Assembly (NCBI GenBank): GCA_034096865.1
Contig: JAWQFJ010000542.1
Location: 130,286 to 177,785, forward strand
Source: Theodoxus fluviatilis
Lineage: Eukaryota > Mollusca > Gastropoda > Cycloneritida > Neritidae
Length of the DNA: 47,500 nucleotides
Reading direction: 5' to 3'
In this document: one piece after another, positions 37,359 to 47,500 of the stretch
Layout: the number at the start of each line of letters is the position of its first letter
Position numbering within the stretch: position 1 is the stretch's first letter
Position numbers and translations under genes: made by a program
Notes under the pieces: generated by a model
What the model saw: only the letters and a program-made list of their open reading frames with translations
Databases searched by the model: none
What the model was told of the DNA's origin: nothing

Positions 37359-37435
37359 CTGTTGAACCAGGAGTCTGTGTAGCGGGGGTAAGGGTACGGA
37401 TCGTTGCTGCTGAAATCGTAGCTCGCCTCAGAGTT
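37359..37435 (-). CDS. PCSK2: Proprotein convertase 2, exon with DPYPYPRYTD loop
   Basis: A 77-bp exon between acceptor ttccag and donor gtgagt, phase 0 in and two bases out. It encodes NSEASYDFSSNDPYPYPRYT followed by DSWFN, almost identical to vertebrate PC2 (AEASYDFSSNDPYPYPRYTD). The final AG joins the C of the next exon to make Ser before the catalytic His. From knowledge of the family, this loop just before the catalytic His is peculiar to PC2 and has been implicated in binding the chaperone 7B2; that role here is inferred. The intron before it is 1.0 kb and the intron after it is 5.3 kb. Confidence 0.95.
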
Positions 37436-38479
37436 CTGGAAAGACAATAGACACGGTGCAGAGAGCGTCAAAGTGCGTGGGGATTGCACGAAGGTGCGAG
37501 AATGAGTGAACCAACAAGTGGTGATGTACGTGATCAACAAATATGCACATGTAGTACATGCATATGACGAGGGTCTGACGATTAATGATCAACTGAGGCG
37601 ATCAAACCCATGGTCTTGAGATTATTACCTAGTTCTAATCTACAGGAAAATTACACGTGTGTTGCAATTGACGAAAGATACCCAGTGTGAGAATGTATGT
37701 TATGTAAGTGCAGTTGTGGCATTGTTATGGCAGGGTGCAATTGTGTGCTCACAAGATCAGAGGGCGCAAGCACTCTATCGTCAGCATGTATGTAGATAAC
37801 GCTAGTAATTCTTGCACCTTTCATCATCAAAATTGAAATACAATCCATGCCAAATATTGGTTTGGTTAACTATCAAACTGCGCTGAAAGTGCATGTTCTG
37901 ATTTGGGACAAAGGAAAGTTTCGCCCTTGGATGCTGCAGTGTAAGTCCATTAGTGTCTTGCCAGTTTCCATATACATGAAACTGTTCGCAGTCTTGCACC
38001 GAAGTGCATCTGTTTCAAAATTCCTTTTGACCTTTATGCATGACAGAGCCATATGGAACTGAGAAGCCTTGGCTAGGTTCCAACATGTCTGAAGATGAAA
38101 CTAAGGTTGGAGCTTGCAGTTTTAATACTTTAACAGAAGTCAATTTTTACTAAGAGCTTTTTGAAGCTGCAGCATGCTGACACATTTGCAAATGAAAATT
38201 TAGCACTAAGCACGATGGAATATATTTTGCTTAATGGATTCACTAAGTGCCACAGGCATTCGGAAAAGTAATGTTTTCCCTTCTATGTAAAACAAAAATG
38301 CTCTTCAGGTTCCACTCTGTCAACTGCGATGCTTTTATAGGAAATCTGTATGTGTTTCAGAACGTTACAGAAGAACTTTAATGAGGGTTTCTTTCATCAA
38401 AGAAGCATCCTGGAAGAGATACATAGTAGAATCTAATGAAACACCAACTAAAGTCCACAACAGATTAAAAAAAACTTAC
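37436..38479 (-). other. PC2 intron after the microexon
   Basis: A 1.04-kb intron with donor gtaagt and acceptor ttccag. AT-rich unique-looking sequence; no repeat or gene recognised. Confidence 0.9.
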
Positions 38480-38517
38480 ATAGTTGTTGCGAAGGTCTTC
38501 ATGCAGATAATCAATAC
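38480..38517 (-). CDS. PCSK2: Proprotein convertase 2, 38-bp microexon
   Basis: A very short exon between acceptor tttcag and a consensus donor gtaagt. With the single base carried from the previous exon it makes 13 codons reading GIDYLHEDLRNNY and ends in phase 0. This continues the Asp motif (DDG-IDYLH) exactly as in vertebrate PC2 (GIDYLHPDLASNY). The exon is too short to appear as an open frame. It was found by looking for the missing peptide between the flanking exons, and both splice sites and phases agree. Skipping it would shift the frame. Confidence 0.93.
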
Positions 38518-38796
38518 CTGAAAAATAACATGAGAGAGTATTAAAAGCCTTGACACAATGGACAGTGCAGTCACTTCTTGAAAATAAAAGTTTTCATATT
38601 CATATGCTCTTTCTGTACTTGCATTGTAATATTTCTATGCAGCCGTGTAAAATTATATGCCGCGGTAAATCAGTCTTCAAATATGCAGTACAAGAACAAA
38701 GAGGGAAACGAAGCGACAGTTATACATGCCGGTGTAAACAATCACACACTCATAAGGGGAATTATTACATGTAGATTAACATGACAGGAAGACTGA

Positions 38797-38834
38797 GGGG
38801 TAGGGGGTAGGGGGTAGGGGGCCGAGGGTTGGGA
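38797..38834. repeat. GGGGTA repeat with quadruplex potential
   Basis: Four runs of four to five G separated by TA, followed by further G runs, on the strand opposite to PC2. It lies about 280 bases upstream of the microexon acceptor in transcript order. Confidence 0.8.
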
Positions 38835-40723
38835 GTAAGCGGGGTCTGTGAGTATTTAGCTCTGTAGTTTAAGAAAAGAATACTCACACGGCTAGGAAAA
38901 TATCAGTCGCATTTATGAACAGTCTCAAAATAATGCTACCCCGTTAATAATGTGTCTTTTCATGTTGTGCGTACATTACTCTTTTGCAAGAACGCTTTCG
39001 TGAAGAAATGCTATTTGTGCATATCGCACAATAAGCATGGATTGAAAAAGATAACGCCCGTTTCACGAAACCCTAAATTTGGTTCATTTTTCGTAACATT
39101 GGACACCATGAAAAGTTCAATAGTGCTCCTTTTCTTGTATAACGGTACATACGCTGCGCACATGTTGTCATGGCGCTAAGAAAGTATACATAATTCAAAC
39201 AAATGATATTGTGGGGCTCACTAAAATATGTTTAGCTGGATGTTCTGACCCCTGGGATCTACTGTTTTGCTCCGAAATGAACGATACGTTGTCGTCAGCT
39301 CAGCATTCATTGACCGATGCAGGTTGAAAAGTTGTGAAATAACGATGAAACATTTGTTTTCAGACACTCCAGTCGTTCATTTCATAGACTTTACATTTAC
39401 CTTGAAATGTATGTCCAAGTGTTTCTAGTTGCATTCAGTACAACTATGTGCGACTCGCTGCTCTAGCGCCAATTTAACTTGAATATGTAACCATTCATTG
39501 AGCGCTTTTGATTTGGTTAATACGTTATAAATCACTCTTTAAATCCTACGAACATATTATACCAAAAGGACCTTCTAACAAGAATTCAGCATCATTTAAA
39601 AACGTCATAATAGAAAAAAATGAACAGCACCCGGTAATCAATCATATAGAGGCGGACTGACAACTCTGCAACATTTTTCACACTTTTCCTCTCGTCTGAG
39701 CTGCTCTGGGTCCGAGTGAGGTCAGCAGGAATCACATTTTGCCACGTTGGTGCGAACGCGTGCTGTCAGCATGCCAGCCAACGGCGAAAAGGAACTAATT
39801 TCCCGTCAAGTGTATAATGGCTATGGCGCCAGCAGCGGGTTTTTTCCCGTCAGCTTTGCTCATTGCCCGGGGTGCTAGAGGGCCCGGAAAAAGTGGGTAG
39901 CGCAATCAATCGCCTCAAGGATTTCCAGGAAGACATGGCGGTCCAACGTGCAGTTTGCTTGAGGGGAACCATCAGTCATTCCCCGCCCACGCACACTCAC
40001 TGAGTCGCCCACTTTCTCACAAAGGACTGGTAATCTCCGTGAGCGGAAACCCCACCCGATTCTGTTCCAAAGACGGCAGACTACTCAAAAGTGGTTGACG
40101 ATTCCATCGAATGTGATGTCACGGTTTCCTTGCATGGCCCGACACAGCGACCATTGACAAGTAATTGCCGGAGAAGGAAAGACGAAAAGTTGATAGGCAC
40201 TTCCGGTGTTAAAACGATTTGCCTCTTAAGGTTGATCGACTTGTGAATGTCAGTATGTACGTATGTGATGTTCAAAGTTTTGTATATTACCAATCTTAGA
40301 AAACAGCTCAAAGGTGTTGTACAAATTTGCTTGGAGAACAGGGACATTTAAAATCTCGTCTTGATTTAGGAGAATAGTATGACCTCAGAAATGTCTTATT
40401 GGGCACCGACTTTTTTGTGTGGCGATCATTCGAATGGTTGAAGTTGAAGAACAAAATTATATCCCTAAATTTGGTTTACTTCCTCCACCCTGGTTGCGCA
40501 AGATACGGTACGAAAACCAGAAAACAATTATTTAAAGTCGTGTCAAAAGACGACTTTCCCCCCAATCATTTAAAAATGTAAAGAAAACACCCTATTTCAC
40601 TCCACGGCATTCTCGTCTTTCAAGATCTAACATAAAAAAGGGCGATTGCCGGGGTCGGACTGATAGCAGTAAAAAGACAAGTCGTAACAATAATTCCGAC
40701 CAATTGTATTTTTTTAATCTTTT

Positions 40724-40739
40724 GGCCCTGAAAAGGGCA
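40724..40739 (-). other. Histone-mRNA-like 3' stem-loop in the retroelement tail
   Basis: The minus strand reads CAAAC-TGCCCTTTTCAGGGCC-AAAAG. This matches the metazoan histone 3' stem-loop consensus (GGYYCT-TTTC-AGRRCC with A-rich flanks) at 15 of 16 positions; the basal pair is T/C instead of G/C. It lies about 340 bases after the endonuclease stop. No histone coding sequence is adjacent. It could be chance or part of the element's 3' region. Confidence 0.4.
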
Positions 40740-41080
40740 GTTTGATTTTTCTGGTCTCGAGCGTTGGCCGTCAGGCGTGAGCTCCTGGAGTCGTCGTGCC
40801 TGGCGGGACTAGCTGCTGCAGCAGGTCTGTGACCAGCGGCTCCAAATGGTCGCTGTGGAGCAGGCGGTGGCGGCTTCTGGCTGCTGAGAGCGGCTAGGAG
40901 AGCTGTGGCTTGCAAGAAAGTAGTCGTTGGGGAGCTTTCGGAGTTACACGCCTTCATCTGGCCGTAGTGAAGAGAGATCGGCGGGTGGGGGTTTTTAATG
41001 ACAGGCAGGCGATGTGTAAAGTTCACTTCAACATCTCATCAGGCAAAAAGCATGGTAGGCACGTGCGAGGTCAAGCTTCC

Positions 41081-42274
41081 TCATTTGTAGTGTGCCATGA
41101 ATCCCAGGTCGCGGTTGAGCCCTGTGTGATGGGTGTTGAGTTTCCTCACGAGTTTCTGCTCGGCCACGCGACGTTGTTGGGTGTCATGCAAGTTGCCTTG
41201 CAACACGCTCAAGAGCATGTCTGATGTTGAGTGCTCGGGCAAACTGAAATGCTCAGCCACAGGCAGAGGCGACCGATTTCTAATTGTGGCCCGGTGCCCG
41301 TTCATGCGTTGTCTTAGTGGTTGGCATGTCTCTCTTACATACCTCGCATTCGGGCAATCTCTGCGGCATCTGATCAGATACACCACGTCGTTTGAGCTGC
41401 AGGTGTAGTTGCCCCTGACCTGGTGCACGGTCACATTTCTGGTGATCGTGGTTTCTGAACAGATAATGGCACAGGTGGCGCACCGTGGTCTGTTGCATGG
41501 TTCCATGCTGTCTCCGCCTGCGGGTGCATCAGTGTGGAGCTTACTGTGGACCAGCAGTCTTTTCAGATTGGAGGGCTGCCTGAAGGCCAGCACAGGGGGA
41601 GTCGGCACTGCCTGGGAGAGGCGCTTGTCATCATCCAGTAGGTGTTGGATGTCATTCAGTCCACGTCGTAGTTTTTCCGCCCCTGGAATGTAGTTCACTA
41701 CAAATGGGATTTTGCTGGCTCCAGAATTTTTGTTTTGTCGGACGAGGAGGTCATCACGTCTCTGGTTGGTGGCTTTTCTGAACTGGGCGCGAACAGTTTC
41801 GCGTTGGTAACCACTGCGGAGAAGTGCGGTTTCCAGCTCCTGTAGATGTCCGTCCCGGTCTTGGTCGTTGGAGCAGATACGATGTATCCGTATGGCTTGT
41901 CCATATGGAATAGCATCCTTCACCTGCCGTGGATGTAAGCTGGTGAAGTGGAGCATCTGCAGGTTGTCGGTCGGTTTCCTGTAGAGGGACATGGAAGCTA
42001 TGGCTCTTTTCTGAGCGAATCCGCGACCCGTCACTGCTTTTGTTTGGTGGTGCGGGCGAGGCGACGGAGGGAGTCCTGGAGAGGTGCGTCGTTCCTGCAG
42101 GACCCGAAGACAAAGTCGTTTTTCCCGGGAAGAAGACAATGACGACGCTCCCTCTCGAGTGGAGCCAAAGCGGAGCGAACGTGACGGGCATGCTGACAGC
42201 TTTGATCGAGGCGAAGCGTGCGTGCCGCCACTCCCGGACTGCCCGTCTTCCCCGGCATGCAAGTCCTGCTGCAA
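41081..42274 (-). pseudogene. Penelope-like element ORF fragment: RT thumb plus GIY-YIG endonuclease
   Basis: A 397-codon open frame. Residues 1-94 are not recognised. Residues 95-135 (SLYRKPTDNLQ, TSLHPRQVKDAIPYGQA, RIHRICS) match the end of Penelope-like reverse transcriptase. Residues 260-268 (CNRPRCATC) form the Cys-rich linker. Residues 297-390 form a GIY-YIG nuclease: VVYLIRC, then YVRET, LRQRMNGHR, AEHF, AEQKLVRKL and HTGLNRDLGF. The usual Gly of the YVGET motif is Arg here (residue 314), which may damage the nuclease. Lack of the polymerase core makes the copy non-autonomous. The long undamaged frame suggests a fairly recent insertion. The Met start is arbitrary. Confidence 0.82.
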
Positions 42275-42846
42275 TGAGGATCCCGGAAGGGAGAGCTGCT
42301 TGCGTCAGAGCTGTTTCAAACCCACGCCAAAGCGGGCAGAGCAATAAGCAGGCCGATCAACAGGCCTACGTATTTCCACACGTCACTGGGTATTTGGCAG
42401 CGTCTGTTGGTGTACTGTTCACGAAACCATTGCACGGAAGAATTGGCTTGATTTGTATCGACTCATTCACGTCTGATTTAATCAATGAGACAAGCAGAGG
42501 TAGACACGCGGCAGCCACGTCTAAGGGATAAACGAAACTCAAGTCACTCGAAAACACCCAACACAATGCACGTGGGACCACTAACATAATGAGGAAGGAG
42601 AAACAGTTTGCAGACACGATTGTGTATGCAGTACACTTAAACACAACATACAATACACAATAATTCTTCCTTCAGATGTTGCTTGTTAACACGTAGAAAA
42701 CAATAATAAACAAGACAACGATTAAACAACGACTTGAATTCAACACGACGCCATATATTACTTGCAGAAGTTTTCACAAGTGGGCGCAGAACAAAACAGG
42801 CATCTGGCTGCCAATGCAAGACGACATCTAAGCATCAAGCTCTCAC

Positions 42847-42955
42847 CGTCGTCCATGATGGCGGTGGTGACGCCCTTGCCTGTGTAGCCCATCTCCCAGG
42901 CCTCCACAACGTTCAGGTCCAACCCCTTCACCCCGCCACGCTGCCCCGTGTTGCG
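42847..42955 (-). CDS. PCSK2: Proprotein convertase 2, internal exon with catalytic Asp
   Basis: First PC2 exon in the window in transcript order. PC2 is a calcium-dependent subtilisin/kexin-family serine protease that cleaves prohormones and proneuropeptides at dibasic sites in secretory granules. The 109-bp exon lies between acceptor ttacag and donor gtgaga. It starts in phase 0 and ends with one base of a split Gly codon. It encodes RNTGQRGG, then GLDLNVVEAWEMGYTGKG and AIMDDG, matching the start of the PC2 catalytic domain (human has GLDLNVAEAWELGYTGKG). The first Asp of DDG (42851-42853) is the catalytic Asp by family alignment. Prodomain exons should lie at higher coordinates; none was found up to 47500, so the gene continues outside. 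Assignment to PC2 rather than furin or PC1/3 rests on the linked downstream exons. Confidence 0.95.
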
Positions 42956-43195
42956 CTGTAACCATGGAAACATACGTATGGTCAAAGATCAGATCAAGGA
43001 TTTTAGTCAGACACCAAATAAACTGGAGATGTTTGCAGAACCTATTCAAAATAGCACGGTTACTTTAGTATGCTGTCTAGTTGTCTTTGGTACCGTCAGA
43101 ATTCGAGACTAGTGCAGTAATAGCCAACATACCGCACTATTCCACTGAACTGTTTCAGCCAGAAGGACGGATTGGTTGAAAAATTGCTCAATTAT

Positions 43196-43680
43196 TCCCC
43201 CCCCCCCTCTCTCTCTTCTCTCTTTCTCTCTCTCTCTCTCTTTCTCACTCTCTCTCTCTTTCTCTCTCACTCTCTCTCTCTCCTCTCTCTCTCTCTCTTC
43301 TCTCACTCTTCTATCACTCTCTCTCTATACTCTCTCTCTCTCTACTCTCTCTCTCTCTCTACTCTCTCTCTCTCTCTACTCTCTCTCTCTACTCTCTCTC
43401 TACTCTCTCTCTCTACTCTCTCTCTCTCTCTCTACTCTCTCTCTCTCTACTCCCTCACTCTCTCCACTCTCTCTCTCTCTTCTCTCTCTACTTTCTCACT
43501 CTCTCTACTCTCTCGCTCTCTCTACTCTCTTACTCTCTCTATTCTCTCACTCTCTCTACTCTCTACTCTCTCACTCTCTCTACTCTCTCTACTCTCTCTA
43601 CTCTCTCTCTACTCAATCTTACTCTCTCTCTACACACTCTCACTCTCTCTCTCTCTCTACTCGCTGTCTCTCTCTCTCTA

Positions 43681-43718
<38 letters not shown>

Positions 43719-43853
43719 CTCTCTCTTCTCTCTCTCTCTACTCTCTCTCTCTCTACTCTCTCTCTCTACTCTCTCTCTCTTTCCTCTCTCTCTCTACTCA
43801 CTCTCTCTCTACTCACTCTCTCTACTCTCTCTCTCTACTCTCTTTCTCTCCAC

Positions 43854-43888
<35 letters not shown>
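43196..43888. repeat. Long CT-rich tract with TCTCTCTAC higher-order repeats
   Basis: About 690 bp, nearly all pyrimidine on the plus strand, built of (CT)n blocks punctuated by single A (tctctac, tctcac). The PC2 coding strand is correspondingly purine-rich. It ends about 240 bases upstream of the acceptor of exon 42847-42955. The Leu-Ser-rich frames of about 250 codons are artefacts. Confidence 0.97.
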
Positions 43889-44630
43889 CAATGTGTCTGT
43901 GTGTGCGCGCGCGCACAGCATGAATAAAATAATGCGTTTTCATTAAGATATAACCACAAACACAAGTGCTATCACCACTATGCCACTATCACCAATAATA
44001 GACATGAGAAAAGTTTGTATTCATCGAGTAACTTTTTACAATAAAAACCACACACACACACACGCACACATGAAAGCATGAAAGCGTACCGTTTCTTTTT
44101 AACGATTCTTTTGTGAACCAATACATCAAAGAATTTGAAAGGACCCACGAAAAAAAAATTCTGCAGCTTGTTGCCGCAGAAGTAAATGTAGAAAAGGTCT
44201 CCTAAAAAAAATTAGTGCTGACAGGGTCTTGAGGAATGGAAGACACAGGATGGAAGACAGGGGGTGGGGAGAGAGGCGATGTAAGGGAAAATGAGGATTT
44301 TTTAGGGAGTTCAGAAGTCTCTCACTGACGATGGACCGTTACATCACGAGTCGTGGGGTTCTTCTGTTCCGGCATTTTCGTGACGGCCGCATGAACCACG
44401 GCATCCTGCTGGCCTTTTATAAGACAGTTTTTGTACGACGTAAAAAATACCAGGGACACAACCTTCAACATTCTGCGTCTTTCTTGGGGTCACTGCTGCT
44501 CTCGGTGAAATGGCGGCAATTCGTTGAAAACACATATCTCTCGATCGAGAGATCTACCTATCAGTAAAGGATGCTAATGTACGAAAATTATTATTCTCTT
44601 ATTCTATTTGGCCGTCTGTGACTGTATCTC

Positions 44631-44818
44631 TTTGTGACTGTGTGTGTTAGTGTGTGAGTGTGTGTTAGTGAGCGTGTTTGTGTGTGTGTTAGTGTATGTG
44701 TGTTAGTGTGTGTGTGTGTGTGTGTTTGTGTGTGTGTGTTAGTGTGTGTGTGTGTGAGTGTGTGTGTGTGTGTGTTAGTGTGTGTATGTGTGTTAGTGTG
44801 TGTGTGTGTGTGTGTGTC
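44631..44818. repeat. (GT)n tract with GTTAGT interruptions
   Basis: About 190 bases of GT in which gttagtgtgtgtg units recur about every 20-30 bases. Confidence 0.95.
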
Positions 44819-47500
44819 CAAACCTCTTGCGTCTCCTTTTTTCCAGAGTGATTTTCTATGTGAATGCAAAGTAGCTAGACAAATATAACTATTCAATACA
44901 ACTCTAATTTGGGTTTAAGGGTCTGAATGCATCTCACTGAATTCTGATTCGAACACCCTGTTTCTCTGATGTGGGGAGGTGACGCATTCGGGATAACCTT
45001 GGTTGTGAAAGAAGAAAGGAAAATAACAGCTTAATTCGATTAGTGCTAGATCGTTGCCAACAGAATCACCGACCAAAATGTAGCATGAAGCTGCGACATA
45101 ATTCTTCACAAAAATCACCGTCCGCCTTTTAATAGCGTTTGCCTTTAAAAACATACTGCTATTTCGGGCCAAAAGCAGGATATCCTTGGTGGGGCAGCTC
45201 TGCCATGTAATAATTAAGCTTTTGTGTAGTGGGGCGTGAGTCACACGAGGTTGATTGCCCTGCTGTGAAGGTTCTTGTCGACTAAGTATGGAAGACGATG
45301 AGGAACTCACCAAAGCTAAACCAGTCGAGAACTGGACGGGTCTGTCGATAACTTTACCTGTCACACACTGATTGCAAAAGATCAGGACGGAGGAAGAGGT
45401 ACTAGTGCTGTAGTGACGTCCACACTGGGCCCAAGGCAGCTTATTGGGCGAACGGTAAAGGGATGATCGTATTGACTTGTGTAGCCACTTTCTAACATCA
45501 GTCGAAAGTGATTGATATGAAAACATTAATCAGATGCCCTACCATACTTTCCTGAAATCCAAGGGCATTTATGCAGCGCAGGAGAATGAATGGCATGATG
45601 TTGTTGCTTAACATTATCTTAAGGCAAAGCTGATTTTGTGCTTGGTATCTACATAATACAAAAATGAAACACCATAAAAACGCCTACATTTCTTCAAATT
45701 GTTTTGCTTCCCAGCTAAAACCCCCCCAACACCCCACCCCCAAAACCCAAAACAACAACCAAAAAAACCTCGAAGAGCTACGCATTTTGAATAACCGCAC
45801 TCATGGTAACACGGGTGCGGGTTACATGAATTACAATCATACGACTACCAACTCATTCTTCTACAGGATTGTCAAGCTCATTTTGATGGGAGCAAACATT
45901 TCCAGCGACTTCGTCACCTTTTGTTTCTTCTTGTTCTTCCCTGTTTATTGAGTTGCGACCTTAACCGTCAGAGATATGCCTTTATTGCTCAGTGAGGGAA
46001 CCTGACGGTGTTTTTCGTTTTTTAAAAACGTTTTAACATATATATGCAATGATGATCAAGTCAAAGAGGACGGGGCAGTAAGAGATAAAGGAACTGTGAT
46101 GCTACTGTGACGGTTGTAGATGCTAACGAGAATGTCAGTGACACTGACGCTGCTGAACCTCAGCCAAGTCAGCCAATCCGTGGTGGACGTAATCCTAGTG
46201 CGACCATGATCGTCGAAGTAGGTCTACGGCGTCTCCGCACGCGACTGGCAAGAGGCTAATTACTAGAGAGATGGACACTTGACTTGCTCGAGTACCAACT
46301 GACACCAGTAGAGTGGGGCGTCAATGGCCTTACAGAGCCTACACAGGCTGGTGGGCCATCAGCCTCATTCATCATCGTCGTCAGGGGTTATCAGAAGAGA
46401 TGTAAGAAGGACCTGGCTTCTCTTTCCATATATTGCTTTGGGCGTGCTTTCTCTTGTGAAAAATGAGGGTTCCCTTCCCCCCACCCCCAACCCACCAACC
46501 CACCCTCGTATGTCTTGCTAGAAGAAAGGAGAAAGCCCTTTTCTTCTCACATTGACCGCACCTGACTTAAGAATATACTAATATACAGTTTGCTTTTAAT
46601 GAATGCGTTTAGATATGTTACACATATTCATGCATTATTTTCAACCACAAGGCTAACATTAACAGATGACAAATGTGTAGTTCCCTTTTGGGAGGTAAAA
46701 GAAAACTAAATATCTTTTCTGCAACTGTATATATTTTAATTGCTGAAGACAAATGTACTGTTGTTACATTCTCTGTCCATTGTCCATTTCTACGAGAAAT
46801 TTTCAAAATACGTCATTGGCTTGTGTAATGTTACACAGTTGTTTTTCCTAACGCAGCCGATTTTCTCACACAAAATGGGATAATTGACGCAAGTAAAAGG
46901 GCCAAAAAAGTTTAGCACAAACTACCACTTGTCAGATTGGGAATGCCCAAAATATCTACTACATTCGTGACACATTCTATAATGTTGATCTTATGAACTG
47001 CGAGTTTCATACTTCACCATTATACGTTGTGTACGAAACAGCAACAGCTGAACAAACTACGGAAAGCAGAATTTGCCAATACAGTGTCCGGCTCTATATT
47101 AGAATCTATGGAGAGTAGAATTTGCAAAAAGAGTTGCTCAAAATCAATTCATCAAAATTAATAATGTTCTTAGATTACAGAAAACGTTGCACGAAGAATG
47201 ATACTCTAGCCTTTGCTGGCATTCTGCCTCGCAGCTCACTGAATAAATATTCGGCTATAAGACGCGCGGTAATACCCTTTGTTGTGAGGGAAATCAATAG
47301 CACGGACACTGATGTCAGGCGCGTTCAAATTATAGAGAAAGCAGATGCCACGATGTACATAGGAGAAGGAAGGGTTTTGGTGAGTCTCGACACAGAACTG
47401 TTCTCATGTGTATTTTGTGGCGGAGTGTAGAGTCGTCTGTTGCAAAGACAAAGAAACAGTGAATAATCTCAGATATAAAACTACAGAAAGAGAAAAAATC

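Larger units (their letters stand above)
40592..42344 (-). mobile_element. 5'-truncated Penelope-like retroelement
   Basis: The minus strand carries the 3' part of a Penelope-like element: the end of the reverse transcriptase, a Cys-rich linker and a GIY-YIG endonuclease, then about 490 bp of possible 3' sequence. The polymerase core (palm with catalytic Asp pair) is missing. Recognisable homology starts near 41992, and sequence upstream of that (41993-42344) does not resemble reverse transcriptase. The element is in the same orientation as PC2, inside its intron. The outer limits are approximate. Confidence 0.75.
38518..42846 (-). other. PC2 intron containing the Penelope-like element
   Basis: A 4.3-kb intron between the Asp exon and the microexon, with donor gtgaga and acceptor tttcag. 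It holds a G-rich motif (38797-38834) and the Penelope-like element. The stretch 38835-40590 shows nothing I can name. Confidence 0.88.
42956..47500 (-). other. Partial PC2 intron upstream of the Asp exon
   Basis: No prodomain exon was recognised, so this looks like part of a longer intron. It holds the CT tract (43196-43888) and a GT tract (44631-44818). From 44819 to 47500 I see no recognisable gene or repeat. The 203-codon frame at 44915-45526 (minus) has no domain I know. Confidence 0.65.

Noticed and set aside
40910..41408. Plus-strand frames of 91-104 codons at the retroelement
   Set aside because: Shadows of the minus-strand endonuclease frame.
42040..42531. Plus-strand frame of 163 codons opposite the Penelope-like fragment
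   Set aside because: No recognisable domain; it is antisense to the retroelement-associated frame.
44537..44554. 18-bp perfect palindrome atctctcgatcgagagat
   Set aside because: Short palindromes of this size occur by chance or within GA-rich sequence, and there is no supporting context.
46092..46260. Short Arg-rich plus-strand frame ending in LRTRLARG
   Set aside because: It looked at first like a transposon protein tail, but only about 50 codons are open and no family could be named.

Overview
This is animal genomic DNA: long introns, GT-AG splice sites, very abundant microsatellites, and decayed transposable elements. The only host gene I can support is the middle of a neuroendocrine proprotein convertase 2 gene (PC2/PCSK2), on the minus strand. 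The residue pattern of the encoded peptide, the repeat load and a GIY-YIG Penelope-like retroelement fit a lophotrochozoan, most plausibly a marine gastropod mollusc. That taxon is an inference and I cannot name a species.

Eight consecutive PC2 exons lie at 42847-42955, 38480-38517, 37359-37435, 31925-32013, 30027-30202, 28131-28346, 9181-9281 and 6558-6791, listed in transcript order. All exon phases join without a frame break (1040 coding bases, about 346 residues). The exons run from just before the catalytic Asp, through the catalytic His, the PC2-specific oxyanion Asp and the catalytic Ser, to the start of the P domain. Signal peptide, prodomain, most of the P domain and the C-terminus are not in the window. 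Introns are about 4.3, 1.0, 5.3, 1.7, 1.7, 18.8 and 2.4 kb.

The remaining sequence is intronic. It holds a 5'-truncated Penelope-like element with a GIY-YIG endonuclease ORF (about 40.6-42.3 kb). It has two copies of a foldback element (9855-10270 and 11835-12074). Two more loci combine a second foldback family with inverted duplication of other sequence (20503-21402 and 35095-35859). Smaller items are a tRNA-like SINE head (37064-37136), a perfect 7 x 57 bp minisatellite (15084-15482), an old degenerate roughly 300-bp satellite (1950-3120), and a diverged dispersed repeat pair (about 19.94 and 30.75 kb).

Simple-sequence tracts are very large: an alternating CA tract of about 840 bp, a CCA tract of about 900 bp, a CT tract of about 690 bp, TG then GA over about 850 bp, and a GGATGGGTGGGTG array of about 490 bp. 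Several sit within 20-60 bases of PC2 splice sites. No prokaryotic features, CRISPR arrays or second host gene were recognised. Most long open frames are artefacts of stop-free microsatellites.
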